DNA of 64,000 bases from Pomphorhynchus laevis. Its lineage: Eukaryota; Acanthocephala; Palaeacanthocephala; Echinorhynchida; Pomphorhynchidae. Under the pieces are notes generated by a model that ran no database searches, was not told where the DNA came from, and worked only from the letters and a program-made list of their open reading frames with translations. The stretch covers positions 1 to 64,000 of the forward strand of contig WNNJ02000677.1 of NCBI GenBank assembly GCA_012934845.2, written 5' to 3'. Shown here piece after piece: positions 39,401-54,400 of the stretch. Every line of letters starts with the position of its first letter. Within the stretch, counting starts at the first letter, position 1. The position numbers and the translations under genes are program-made.

Positions 39401-42400
39401 AAATAATATACTTTTTAATAACTAACAAGTATTAATTATTAATCTTAAAATAGTTAAATGTATGTGCATTTCTATTCTTTATTAACGCAATGTTGCACAG
39501 TTTAATGGATTAAATGTGTGAAATGTCAGCAATAGCATTTGTATAATAAAAAATTTCAGATTTTGTCATTGAGAAAATTTTTGAATTTCTTTTAAGCTTA
39601 AATTATATTAACAAAAAATATTCACGCACAATTGAAATCGATTATTATTTATTAATATTGTATATTAGAGGATAGAAAAACTTTTTCTATATAAAAAAGC
39701 CTTTTTGATTGATTTATTTATTGATAACTAAACTTTAAAAATTCTTAATAAAGACACCATTTGATATTTCATAAACATATGCAATACGAACGAATTATCG
39801 AACACGCAGTATTCCGATTTAAAAATTATAGTAAAAGCCACGTTGTCTTTATCTTTTAATCGTTTATACTACTGACAGGTTGTTGGCTATTCATTCAGTG
39901 ATAAAAGACTTTTTGCATGATTCGAAAATTGATAGCTTTAAATTTCAACTATCGTCGTTATTTCCTATAATTTTACATTTTTGTGAATAAACTCCCTTAT
40001 ACAGCACGTGGTCATAATTTCGATTTATAATATTTTTGACTGTTCTAGACTAATTTTGTGATCCGTGACCAAATAAAATCGAGAATAATAAAATATGAAT
40101 CTCAAAATTAGAAAGTAAAATTACTTTACATATATTTATTCTAAATTAATATATAATGATTTCAGCAGATTTATACAGTTATGTAAAAGAGTGAAACATT
40201 TAAAATCAAACTAGTGTTTAAGAATTTACAATGTTACAAAATAAGTTCATTCGGAAGCAATATGTTTGGCAAAGAGTTGATATGGTGAGATAACGAAACG
40301 TTGTCATACACCATAAACGCTGTGACATACCGCGTGACGATGATTATATTTACAACATTCACTGCAATCATTAGAAATTGTGCTTCTTTCAAAATTTAAT
40401 CAAATGCTGTTTACACTCTGATAAATTTGTGCTTTAGTTAAGGTGCAAGTGGACTTACAATTTTGAATTATTCAAAATTTAAACAAATAGCGCTATTTTG
40501 TTGTAGATTATTTGACCGACTTATGTAGAATAAGTGGATCAAATATGTAGAATACTACGTATTTGAATATGCTACATTAACTCAACAGATAAAGTTTTAA
40601 CTTTCTGACAAAAATTCGGCTATTCTCATTGACTAATTACTAGAAAATGTTTTTCAGTTGCCTTAAAATTTTTAGATATCCAGATTGTCTCTACATTGCT
40701 TTTTAGGTAATTGCAAATGGCGTCATATTGCACAAAGGGGCATATTGTCGGAGTTTGTTCAACCTACTTGATCTCATAGTTGTCTGTATATCTTTTATTT
40801 CAATTTTTCTCGGGTCAGAATTTCTTGCGTGTATTATTTAATATCAAAGTATTGCATATTTAACTGTTGAGTTATTATTATCAATCTTTAATTGGTTAAA
40901 TAATACGTACATTTTATTAGACTGACATTATTCAATCAAGATTGAATAATGCTAATTTTGATTAATACCGATCAAAATGTATATCACATATATATTATAT
41001 ATTTTTAAGATATTTAAGAAATATACAACTTAAAATACCTTAAATTGAAGGTTCCTGACTTCTGAGTAAATTGCTGCTTAAATCGTGTATTTTGAAACCT
41101 GATCAGTCATTACCGAACGACTTCCGATTCTATATAAGCTCTGACTCACACTATGTCAATTATATCACTCCTAAATTATATCGAAAAGGAGCCTATAAAG
41201 GCGAAACAATGTCAACATGTCGGTGTAATAACAGACATGATGTGAGACTGCGCTTATGGAATTGGAAAGCTGTGCGAGATAATCCTGATCTAATTTCAAC
41301 ATACAAAATCCACACAGTATGAATTTGAATAATATATAATCAGAATATACTATAGGAAGATCGCCGAATTACAAAAATGCACAGAAAATAAAAAAAAATT
41401 TGAAATTTTCAAAAATGAAATTTGTACGCATTGTGTGAATGGTGAAATCAGACCAATATTATTTTGTCATAAACTATAATCTATATAAAACCAATATTCA
41501 CAGATGCCAATTGTTTTAACGGAATATTTGTCTTTCTTTGTTTCAATAAAACCTTTTATGGTTTTTTCTAATTATGATGTTGTTAGGCTTATTACTAAAG
41601 ACGAAAGACCTCGAATGATGCTTATCTGGTATTGAAAAGCTTATTACTAAGCATTGACTATGTGAATTTCTTTCAGCTTTTCTTAATATCCGTATAATAA
41701 TTTCGATATAAGCGATAATTGATCTAGGCATATGACAAACATAAATTCACACTATTGTAAATATTTTTAAAATTTTAAGCTAATTTTAGAGTTCAATCCA
41801 CCGACAACTTTGTCAAGACTCAGTTAAATCTTTTCATTGCATATGGAAGATCATCTCCTACTTTTAAGTCGTAATGACGAAACGGAGCGGTAATCGTTGG
41901 GATTGATCGTTTCTACTTCATTCACAATATTTAGCAGCACTGACAAATCAAATCAGCTAACTGAATCTACGTATTTAATATAATTATAAAATAAACAAAA
42001 CATAATAATGCTAAATCAGAATTTAATAATTAAATAATAAAATAAATAATTGCTTTAAGATGTTTTATACTTTAAATCAAGTTAAAATAAAAAATTGAAA
42101 TTTAAAATAAACGCCATTTTTATGAATTGACTAATAAATAACAGAGTAAAATAAAAGTTATTTTTTGTAAAACGTTTTCCACGTTTTACTAATTGTCTTA
42201 TAATGATGATTATCATTATAACGAAACTTGACTTGAAATAATATAATACGCGTTACTGGTAAAGTTTTGCATTTAATTTCGTTTACTAGTATAATATAAA
42301 AGGATTTTATCTAAAAAACATGTTACAGATTAATATTCTATCAAAAACAGCATGATCATGGGATTCACCATCTTAGACGTAATGTGTTTATATATTGATT

Positions 42401-45400
42401 TAGAGATAATGCGGTGTCGGCCGTAAAAGTTCTAAGGGTACTGAAAGTACTTAGACCATTACGAGCAATTAACAGAGCAAAAGGACTAAAAGTCAGTATT
42501 CTCAGCATTTAATATATTTTGATTATACGTTTACTTGTAAAATTTTATTAGCATGTCGTCCAATGCGTTGTTGTCGCAGTAAAAACAATCGGCAACATCT
42601 TTCTTATTGCTGCCCTGTTAGAATTTATGTTTGCCTGTATTGGTGTCCAATTATTCAAGGTAATGTTTGCTATCTGAAAAATTTGAAAGTTAGATACATA
42701 TCTTGAACAAGTACGTTTTCAAAATAATGAGAAAACGAGAGCATTTGATGATATATGTATTTAGAGTATATAATGCTTAGTATATTTATCTTTTGAATAA
42801 TCCCAAACAATAATAAATTTAGCTGTTATAACGTTATCGGTTAGTTTGAAAGTTTTAAGTGAATACATATAATAATTGTTTGGAAACTTAATTTGAAAAC
42901 AGTATAACGTTAATGATACCGATTTTTATTTAACGAATAAAACCTTTAAGAATTAAATTTCAGCTTGACGGGGTAAATTTAATTTTGCTAATTCATTATT
43001 AAATTTGTAGTTGATTCTGAGAAATTTATAAATCAATAAATGTTTCCTCGACTTTTAACGGATTCGATAGTTGATTAAAGGCTAAATAAAAACTAAGTTT
43101 TACATTTTGGCGTCTGGTTTTTTAAACTAAAATAGTTTGATATTTGTTTAAAAAATAAGGATGTAAAGTTTCAAATCAGTAAGTCAAGAACCCATCCCAA
43201 ATTATCTCGTAACGTCTATCTATTGTACATGCGGTTAATATCGACACTCTAGTCCAATACCAATTGTTCAATCATATATATTTCATTTTCTCTCTTTCGT
43301 TAGAATCATCGATATTTTTTATTATATTTGAAGCAGTCTGCGTTTTCAAGCATCAAGGGTGAGCGATAATTGTGTCTGATTTCCATTATGCTTTTTTAAT
43401 ATCAGCGCATTTATTTGTAAAGTCGTCTTTGATGCTTGTATATTGAAATATACAAATGTTTTTAATCTTACCTTCTGTTATATAAATGAAACGATGATCT
43501 GATTTGCTTTGGTCATTTTGCGAACATTACATTTTTGTATTTTTTCGTATTAAAATATTTATTCACTTAATACTTTGGCAGAAGCAGACATCCAAGCTCG
43601 GATACATACTTCTGACATTTACTCAGATGTTAGGAATGATAGTGATTGTATCGCATCTATTTGTCTAGTCCATCCGCTATGATAGCACGTCGTCATAAAT
43701 AACTTGATTTCCTATGGAATGAATATTATTGGTGACTCAATAATGTTATCATGTTTTTGTAGCAAATGTATATCCTATCAGTTGGAAATTCATCAGTTTA
43801 TATCTTATCTTCAATTTACCAATCATAAATAAGGTAAAATGTTAATATACGTTGTTTAACAAATATAATTTATTAAGAGCTAAATTATACATTACAGTTT
43901 TATACACTGCAAGCATTCATGAGTACATAAAAATCGGAAAGTTTTTTAAGTTAGCTCCTAATGAAACTGGTATTTTATTATTATCAAAGACACTTTTTTC
44001 GGAAAATAAAAAATTGCTTTGAATTATATCTCAGTTATTATATGCCTTATCGAGCGACAAAATTTTATTAAAGTACACCTAGAAAATTAATTTTTAAAAG
44101 GCACTAATTAAACTAAAACTAACTTTAAGGGAACATTTTACAAATGCAGTGATGCTTCTAAGCTAACGAGGGATGAGTGTAAGTAAGTTGCATATTGACT
44201 TATCTATTTTCTTAAAGACATTTTATTTTGTCTTGTCAAGGGGATATTATCTCGTTGAAAATGCAAATGGTCCACCTGATCAACTTGAACGTGAATGGAA
44301 AAATCAAGATTTTAACTTTGACAATGTTTCTAAGGCATTACTTACACTTTTCGTGTTGACAACCTTAGAAGGTTGGCCAGGGTAAATTCAATAGTTGATT
44401 ACGATTAATCGTATTTGTATAGAAAATTTAAAAAATATATTAAAATTATTTATTATTAAAATATTCAAAATTATTAATTTTTGTTGTTTTAACAATCCGC
44501 TTTTCTGATCTATAACATAAAAAATTTCACCTTTTAAATCTATATTAATCTAGCCGATTAGATTACTAAATGCCAACTTATTACAATTCGCAGTTATTAT
44601 TAATGTTGATATTTGCGGATCGAAGTTACTCTTTGACTTGTTCATCCGCTACTCTCGGCGAATCAATGCATGTTAATGACGCTTACTTAATACAGTATTC
44701 TGTTTTTCTTCTAAAACCTCTTCACGCCAATATCAGTTTCAAAATCACTTCAGTCCTTCTTTAAAAACTGTCGGCACATAAGTTTATCAGAACTTCAACC
44801 ACTTTTGGCTAACATTAAGCTGAATACAGACAAGCTTAAGAGATTTTTAAACTCTGAAATATCCAACGCAGTTACCGCATCGAAACCGCTACGGATTAAA
44901 CCCAAACAATAATTCATTTTGGTGCCAAATGTTTAATTTGTAAAGTTGAAGTAGTTATTCCGCAAAAAGCAGAGATATTTGAACATATGTACGTTTGTGA
45001 ACATTTATATTCATTGATTATGTATTTTACTATCAGTGCTCGTAAAAGAATAATTTTTACGCATAAGATACATTAAGGCATCATATTGAACAGAATTGAC
45101 AAATGATTTTGCAGATGTCAATTATACGATAAGAAACATCAAGTATAAATCTAATGTAACCGAATTCATTAACGTCACTATCTTAAGAAAAGTTTAAATA
45201 TATAAATTTGTTATTTTACGATATTTATTTTATTTTTATAAAATTTCACAAGAATGTGTTGACTTGAAAATAAAATTGATACCTTTATCGATGTTGTATT
45301 TCATTCAGTAAATAAACAGTAGCTATCGTGAACAGGATTTTGGCTTTTACTTACATTTCGTAAAAGATTTTTTTGGAAGAAAACAAATAAAAAATTAAAT

Positions 45401-48400
45401 GCTTAATTAATTTGCTTTTAAGTCTTATATTGTAGATATTACGTAAATTTTCATTCAGTTGTAAAAATTACTTTTTGATGACTATAATATCCATTAATTA
45501 AAAAATATGTAAAATAAATATATTTCCAAAATAAATATCCTACAATATATGTGTAGTAATCGCTGCTGACTTTGCAAAACGCAATCTGCGCTTTAAAAAA
45601 GCTATTTAGTAAATTTTCTAATTTTGTACCAAGTTTTCGTTAAGAATGCTTCACGTTGCAATGGATTCGAATGAGCAAAACAAAGGACCGATTGTAAATT
45701 CTAGGCCCGGTGTAGCAATATATTTTATTGCTTTTATTATCGTGATTGTATTCTACATTGTGAATATCTTTGTTGGTTTCGTCATTGTCACTTTTCAAAA
45801 TGAAGGAGAACGAGACTATCGTAACTGTGAACTTGACAAAAATCAGGTAAATTTATAAATTGTTTAAATATAGTTAGGAATTTCTTATATTTAAATTTAT
45901 AATTAATCAATTATATATTGATTAATTATAATTATGATTAATTATGATTAATTATAATTTATTATGATTGGTAAATTATAACGTTTCCCCTTGGTTTTTC
46001 AAAAAATTCACAGTGTCTGCTCTGGTACAATGTAATATCCTTGCTTCCTCGAAGGTTCGAAAAGTCATTAAGTCCTTGAGAGAGCCCTAATAACAATTAT
46101 TAATTATTCATAATTATTTGTAGTTATTTGATTATTTTATTTTTTAATTTATATATAATGTAAAATACATATATTCAGTTAGCTAATCTGATTTATATTT
46201 AGAATATAAGCTTGTTTATATTTATAGTTTATATTAGGTTATTTTCATATTAGAATAATCTCTATAACCCATTTTATGCTTTGTAAAAGGCGATATGCTT
46301 ATGTCATCATTTTTTTGCTTTTCTACGAAATCTATTTGTTTAAATTAATGAATAAATTTGCATTATTTTACCGCTTAATAATCATACGCTAATCAGGCAC
46401 GGAATTTATCAAAACACAATCGTAATAAATATTTTGAAATTGATTACTTGATATATGTCTATATTATATCATTCATAATAATTTATTTAACAATTGTATT
46501 TCACGATAAATTATTAATTAACATTTTCAAATGTAAATTAATTTACCGTATTCTGTTTAAGGCATTTTGCCAAATCGTATTCGCTTTGATCTATATGTGT
46601 GTGTTTATATTTCTATTTCCTCAAAGTGACAGAACATTTTATAATAAAAATTTATTATGCTTTTTCATTGTAGCGTAAATGCATAGAATTCGCTTTAACG
46701 GCCAAGCCTATTCGTCGGTACATTCCTAAGAATAAACGTCAGTTCAAATTATGGTGGTTCATAACTTCTCCAGGCTTTGAATATACGATATTTGCTTTGA
46801 TTGTCCTTAATACGATTACACTTGCAATGAAAGTGAGTTGCTAATGACTAAGAAGCACTTTGCGTTTTTATTAACTGAACTTATAGGTTGAACCAATCGG
46901 ACATTTATAGTCCGATTGTTGATATATAGCTATTTATTAGTAAATATTTTAAGCTCTTAAATCCATTCATCACCAAATTATATTTTGTAAACAATTTATA
47001 TTGATATGTTTGATAAATAAATTATCCCAATGGCCATTGATTCAGCACAATTCATTTTCAGTGTCATCTATATTAAAGTTAGATATAAATATAATCATAA
47101 TATGATTATATAATATAATTATAATATGATCATAATAGTTATTTCACATTATTTTTCCTAAGCCAGATAAAGTAGTTAATATATTATTGCGCCATTTCAG
47201 AGTCTACTATCAGCAGCTTCAGGAAAAATACACCAACTTGTATTTCTGTGAAGATGGAGGTAGTAAAAATCGAAATGTCAAATAATACGTTTTGCTATTA
47301 TTAGTATTTTACACAAAGTAAAAAATTGTCTTGGTTATAAATACTTACAATTTAAAATATACAATAAAAGTTCAAATTATTCAACTAATTACAATAAAAG
47401 TTCTGATTAGTTAACTGATTACAATAATATATACAACATATAGTCCAGCTTTCACAAGATCTAAATGACATTTTATACTTTATTAAATATATGATACTGT
47501 CCTGGTAATGAACCTTCCGCATTATGTAAGGTCTGCGCTTGTGTTCGCAGCGGTCAAAACTGCACAAATTACATTGCTGCGAGATGTTCAAACTGTGGTT
47601 CAGAAGCAACTATCCAATCGATCGCTATTTCAATCGACACATCGGTGATTAAATTGCCAACAGTAATGCAGACGGAAAGCTCAATCGATTATTCTACGAC
47701 TATGCACCTTAGCAGCTTTCAGCCGAGCACAAAATTTCCTTTGCATACAGCTGATCCTAGTACGTTTGCCACAGCCGAGTTAGATACAGCTGATTTCGTA
47801 ATCATTGATATCAAATGTTCTAGTTCTTGTTGCACTCTGAGAACCTATGTGAAAGCTACTCGTGGCGTCGATAGAGATTTTTTGCAAGAGTTCCACTGTG
47901 GATATTGTTCAGCAAAACGATTATCATAAATTGAAGAAGTTGTTGAGCGCATACTAATCGAACTCACTGATTTGACGACAGAGCTTATAAACTTGAAGAA
48001 TAATTTTTTAGAAAGAACTTCATATGATATTGGAGAATTCAGTGTAACTAGATCGCGAACGTTTGCAGGTGTGGTTCAACATGAGGTTGTAAGGTTGTAA
48101 GATCTGTTTTTGCGGTCAATCATTAGAACAAGGATCTGACATCGCTTAAATCTTTGCAAGAATGTGATGAGCAGGCAAACCGTTCGTGTAACGTAATCAA
48201 TCGAGAGTCACCTGTTTCATCGAATATTCAATACGTTGTCAAGAGCATTTTCTCTGAGATCGGGATAAATCTATCAACATGTCGGTATATTCAACTCCGT
48301 GGTTGCTTGTTTCAACTGACGAATCAATATCACGTCAAGCACTTTTCTATTGTAGTAAGTTACGAAATTCACCTAGCTTTTCCAGAGTCAACTTAATTCC

Positions 48401-51400
48401 TAATCTATCACCAGTAAAATGTGATGCCTACAAAACTCTTATCGCCAAAATTAACGAGAAACGAAACACTGACCGTTCTTCTTCTTTCATTATAGGTAAT
48501 AAACGGGTTATACGATTTCGTAAACTGAGAGCAAACCTAAACAATAGCATCACTGCGAGTTTATCTAGCTCCAACATTTGACTATCGAAGTCTTCAAATC
48601 CAGTAATTCACCCAGTAAATCCTCCAGTAAATAAGCCAGTCTATCCTGTAGTATATCATTCAGTTTACCCCCAATAAATCCACAAGTAAATCCTCCAGTA
48701 AAGACTTTAGTTAATCCTCCGGAAAATAGCCCAGTTAATCCTTCAATAAATCCTCCAATTAATCATTCACTTAATCATCCATTGTCTTCCAGTAAATCAT
48801 CCAGTAAATTCTCTTGTAAAACCTTCAGTAAATCTTCCAGAAAATTCTCCAGTAAGGTCTTTAATAAATCATCAAGAAAATTCTCAAGTAAAGCATTAAG
48901 TAAACCCTCCAGCAAATCTTCCAGTGTATCATCTAATTGACTCGACTTTGCTGCTTCCCAAGTCTTTTTGGAAATTGGCCATCTTAAATATCCGTTTTCT
49001 TAGTAACAAGGTTGATTCAGTATATGATATTTTCCTTCATAAATTTTTGGATGAATTGTGTTTAACCAAATCTTGGCATGTTGACAGAATGATTACTCTA
49101 TTAAACACATCTGATTTTTAAACCTCTCTTCGGTCGATAAGGCTCGTAAACTACCTTTCATTTCAAATAGATCAATTAACCACTATGGTCTTATTGCTTT
49201 CTCTAACCATTAGTCTGTTTTACAATCGTTCTCGTTGCCGTTTGTTCGTGTTACTTTCGAACTACTTGTTTCCGTGAAATATCCGTTTCTTTGTTTCTCG
49301 ACATCCACTTATTCTATCGACCTGGATCGTGTCATCCGCCAGACTCTTTTTTGTGTGAACTGTCAAACTTAATTTCTTTCATATTCCTCTCCAGTTTACC
49401 TTGCTTTGTAATATGTGATATATATGTTCGCTAAGATCGTCCTTGTGATTTCGATACCTTAAAGACGATTTCTACATTTAATGATCATGATTTTCAAACC
49501 TTGTCTCCTCAGTTTTTTTTGCTACCCGTACTCTTGGCGATAACCTCAATATCGTTGCCATACATTCGCGTCTTGTCTTGTCTTCTTCATTGTGTATATA
49601 TGATCCTGCTATATCTGACCACTTCCTTGCTACCTGTTCTCTCCTTTTGTTAAAAATCGATATTCCTGCAAAATTTATCACGTATCTTTTTTGGAAATTC
49701 CTCAATCTTTCCCTTCTTCGCTATCATATTAATCGCTCTTCGTTAATGTATCCTTCTTATATCTAATAATCCCACCAATTACTTATGTACCCACTTTAAC
49801 AATGTATTTTGCTCTATTCTCGATGAAATTCTTCACCTTTAAATTTTTGCTCAATCACGTCCCTATCGGGCAACATGGTTAGACTCTAAGTGTGTGACTT
49901 CAAATCGCCTCCCGGGTCGTTTTTTCAGAGTTTATCATAGTTATCTCAGACTTTCTTCAGCTCTTGACTCCTTCTTTTATCGCAACCAATTCCACTACTG
50001 ACTCTGATTACCGTATTTAAAAACAATTTCTTTTATTTATTCGATCATCGTCCTTCCACAAACTTCCTGACCCGTCTAGTCGTACCCCCAGAACTCTTTT
50101 ATCTACTTCCAATCTATGAATATGATGTATTTTGCCTTATTATTTCGCCACCTTATATGCCTTCTCCTGTCGATCCTATCCCTGCTCGAATTCTCAAATT
50201 GTTGTCCACTAACATCTCACCTTTCCTCATCAGCCTCTCTAACTAGTCTAACCTGAATAAAATATTTCCGGTTCTTTGAAAAGCTACCATTGTTCGTCCC
50301 TTACTTAAAGAGGCATATCTTGACCCTATCTTACTTCATCTTATCGTCCAATATCAATTCTAGCAACCTTATCTAAGATTCTCGAACCCTATCTAAAATT
50401 CTCTTAGATCAGCTCAACAGATATCTCTCTTCATCGCAGCTCTACCCTTCTTTTCAACCCGCTTTCCGCTTCAATCATTCTACCGAATTAGCATATCATA
50501 AGGTATTTTTTGATCCGTTCTCTGCTCGAGACAAAGGACTTTATAGTGTGATAATATCGCTCGATCTTTCATCTGATTTCGACATTGTTGCTTACACAGT
50601 CTTTCTTTCTCGATTCGCTATCATTATGGATTCTCTTCGTTTGCATTGGCTTGGTTAACCTCGTATATGTCCAATCGATTATTTTCCGTCCATTCTAGTT
50701 CAATGTGTTCTCCTTTATCTCTTCTCTCTTGTGGTGCACCTCAAGATTCAGTACTTGATCCTATTTTCTTTACTCTTCTTCTTTGAGATTTATCTTTTAT
50801 AACTAATAAATTTTGCTTCAGAGTAAGGCAGTACGCTGATGATATACTTTTTTATTCTCACTCGTCTCCTCATTCCCTAAGCCAACTTTTTATATCTTCT
50901 TCGAATTGTCTTCGTGCTCTATCAGAACATCTAATTTATTCGCGCATGTCTCACGATCTTACCAAATCTAATGTGTAATGAGTTTTACACTATTCCGTTT
51001 CTGTATCCTCTCCTTCTCTATATCTTCAGACCACAATTATTCCTGTTGTTGATAAACTAGTATTTCTAGATGTTCACTTTGACAATTACCTCCATCTCGA
51101 CCTTACACTCGTAATTAAACTAAATCTTCAAATATTCTTCTTCGTGATATTCGTCTCGTCAGAAATTCTCTGGACTTTAGTTCTTGAGAATCTCTTATCT
51201 CCTCCCTGCTTTACCCGCGTATTGCATACTGTCTTAGCTTTCTCGTTTTCTCTTCAAAGACATCCTTTAAATCTCTTCAGCGCCTCATTAACACTACTGT
51301 ATGCATCGTCTTTCGACTTCGTAAATACGATCATATCTCCTCCTATTTATCAAAACTTGGATGGCTAAGTATTGAACACCGTGTTCAGTTTCGTATTCTT

Positions 51401-54400
51401 TGTCTAACTTATCGCCTTCTTCATTGTTATTTTCTTTCTTATCTCTATCTTCCAACTTTAAATGAATATGGCTCTCTTTCTACTCACTTACGTTCATGTG
51501 TTTCTCTTCTGCTACACGTACCCCTTCAATCAATCAACTTCGGACGTCGATCTCTATGCATTACTGCTTCTCTACTTTGGAATTATCTGCTTAATCACCT
51601 TCAATCTTCATCCTCACTCCCGTTTTTATAACGTGACTGCGTTCTATGATTCTAAACGAGTAACTATTGTTCTCAATTTGTCTCTCTTTTGTGGGCTTGT
51701 AAGCACACAAACTGTGTGCATTTGACATTATTTTTTTTTCTTAAAAAGTGCATTTTAAAGTAATAAATACAATTATTCAATGTTTCTAGCGCAGTTACAT
51801 CTTAATCTTGGGATTTGATTTTTTAAATTTACAATGTTTCTTGAAATGAATTATTAAATTATCGTATTTTAAATTGCATTTTTCTTAGACCATCTTAGTA
51901 TGAATATAGCACTTAAATTGTCTATCAAATTATCTGCAAGTTTAGATAGAGGCAATTATCACTGATATAATCACATCAACCTTGCGAATTAAATTGGTTT
52001 AAATTTACGACCATAATATGTAATTATATTGGCTTTTATCAAATTCATTTAAATAATTTAGTAGATGCATATTTGAAACTAGGTTACTATAAAAATATCA
52101 TCAAACAGAAAATAGTAAAATATATAAATAAAAACACAATAATATTAAAAATAAATTTAAAAATTAAGGAAAAATTTTCTGAATGGATAATAAATAATTT
52201 GCTTTGTATTAGAATAAAGTAGACTAAATAATCAATTTTCACCTGAGGAAATATGCCATTAGCATACGTTCGGCCCGACTGATATGTTGGATCTACAAAT
52301 AGGGGCATAAACCTGATAACGTAACAGTTCTTCCTGATGACCTCCAATCCTTATTCTGATACATCGTATATTATTTATTAGTCAATTAAAAAATAATATT
52401 TTTTAATTCTTACTTTATACAAATGTAAATTATATAAAATCATAAAATAAAAATATTTATTATTTTTTAAAATTAATATATAATAAAAATTACGTAGACT
52501 CAGTTAGCTTATTTAACTTTTACATTTCCGTATGATACAGAATTTTTACCTTTTATTTCGATTTTATCTTCTCATTTCTACTTTCAAAAAATATTATTTA
52601 ACTTATGTATTAATGAATATTAGTTTAATAATTTAAATTAGTAATTATATGATATTATTAATTAAAATTATTAATAAATGCATTTTTAATTTGTTTCTAA
52701 TTAATAAGGTTAATAAAGAGCGGATTTATTTAATAAGCAATTTTTTAAAGAAATCAATATTTTATAAAATTTACCATTAATTTATTTTTCTGTTTTAATA
52801 TTAGCGAACATTTGCCTTTAAGAATTTATGAATTATAAATTTATAAATTTATCATTCACAAATTTATAAAGAATTTATACTAATGGCTAAATTCAATAAA
52901 TAGAAACGAATTTTATAATTTTAAATAATTATGTTACAACAAAATTTGCATTATAGACTCTGCTAATTTAATCTTATCTTTCCAATTATATCTATTAAAA
53001 TAAGCTGCTCTGAACATATTTGCTCTTTTACTATCGCATGAGTTGAATCCTTTTATTGCAATTTCAATTTGGTAGAATTCATTTTTGCAACTTAGCATCA
53101 TAATCAACGAGTAAATTATGTTAAAGCTCTCGATTACATGAATATTGTTTTCACATGTGTTTTTACTCTGGAATGTATATTGAAGATGGCAGCTTTTCGA
53201 ATAAAGGTAAGGAAGTATTTTGTATGAAATGCTATTTTCAAATATGACATGCAGTTTTTGACATAAAACTGCATAATCAGCTATTTTTTTAAAGAAATCA
53301 ATTTGTTTTACTGCTTTAATATTAGCGAACATTTGCCTTTGTGGCTATGTCCATAAAGGTTTGTGACTACAATTATCATAAACGCATCTGTATTCGCTAG
53401 TAAGAGGAAAACTCATTAGTCAATAAAGCCAAAATAAGCCGCAGAATGATTATTTTAAAAGTATAAATTTATTTTATGAACTTGTCAAAAAAAATATTTT
53501 AAAATCTGATCGAACTAGCTACAGATTAAATGGATATTGGAAATAATTGAAAATATTTATGTCATACATTTCCTCGAATTTAGTATATTTTAATATATAG
53601 GAACAAATACAAATCAAAGACCAAATGAATTATTCAATATTTAAATGGCGACTCCCATCATTACCAGGAAAAGAAAATTGTTACGGTCTTGTATATTAAA
53701 ATAATAAAAAAAACATGTATTTTGTATGCTGTGACTCACTACAAAGTTGACAAAAGTAAGAAAAAATACACAACAAAAGAAATTGTATTTCTAAGAAATA
53801 CTTAAAAATACTTATATTTCTTAGAAATTTTATTTCTAAGAATGTGATGATTAGCAATACAAATGAAGTTTGCATTTTAATTAAAAAAAATAGCCTAAAA
53901 TGCATAACTTATTAAAGCCTAAAGATTTATCTAGTAGATAGTCAATTGTTTATAAAATACCTTGCTCGAACTGTGACTGTCTATATTTCCCAGACTGGAC
54001 AATGTTTATCTAAAAGAATTGAACAACACGTCTATAATCTACAAAAAGGAACTGTTTCCAGTGTCATTGCTCTTCATTGTACATCACCTAATCATACCAT
54101 TTATTTTCAGATCGCTATTGTGTTGTCTTACGAAAGCAATTATTTAACACGTATAATAGAAGAAGCATTTTTCATTGCTCGTAAATCTAACTTAATGGCT
54201 AATAATAAACCGGACTATAATTTTAAGTTAAAATATAATTAATATCTTCCTGTTTTTGACTATCTATAGTAATATCGGTTTGCATTCTAGATTTTGTCTT
54301 AAACAATTTTATTATTGATAATTTTTTATGGTCAATTTTATTATCTAATTGTTATAATTTTGTGTATTACTGTTTTATTTTTGTTCTTATTGTTGATAAT

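Noticed and set aside
47199-47260. Possible missing IV-S2 exon after a tttcag acceptor
   Set aside because: The translation ([16 protein letters not shown]) does not resemble IV-S2 in any frame.
48279-48581. Stand-alone gene of 100 aa
   Set aside because: It lies inside the ORF1 region of the L2-like LINE with matching strand and neighbours.
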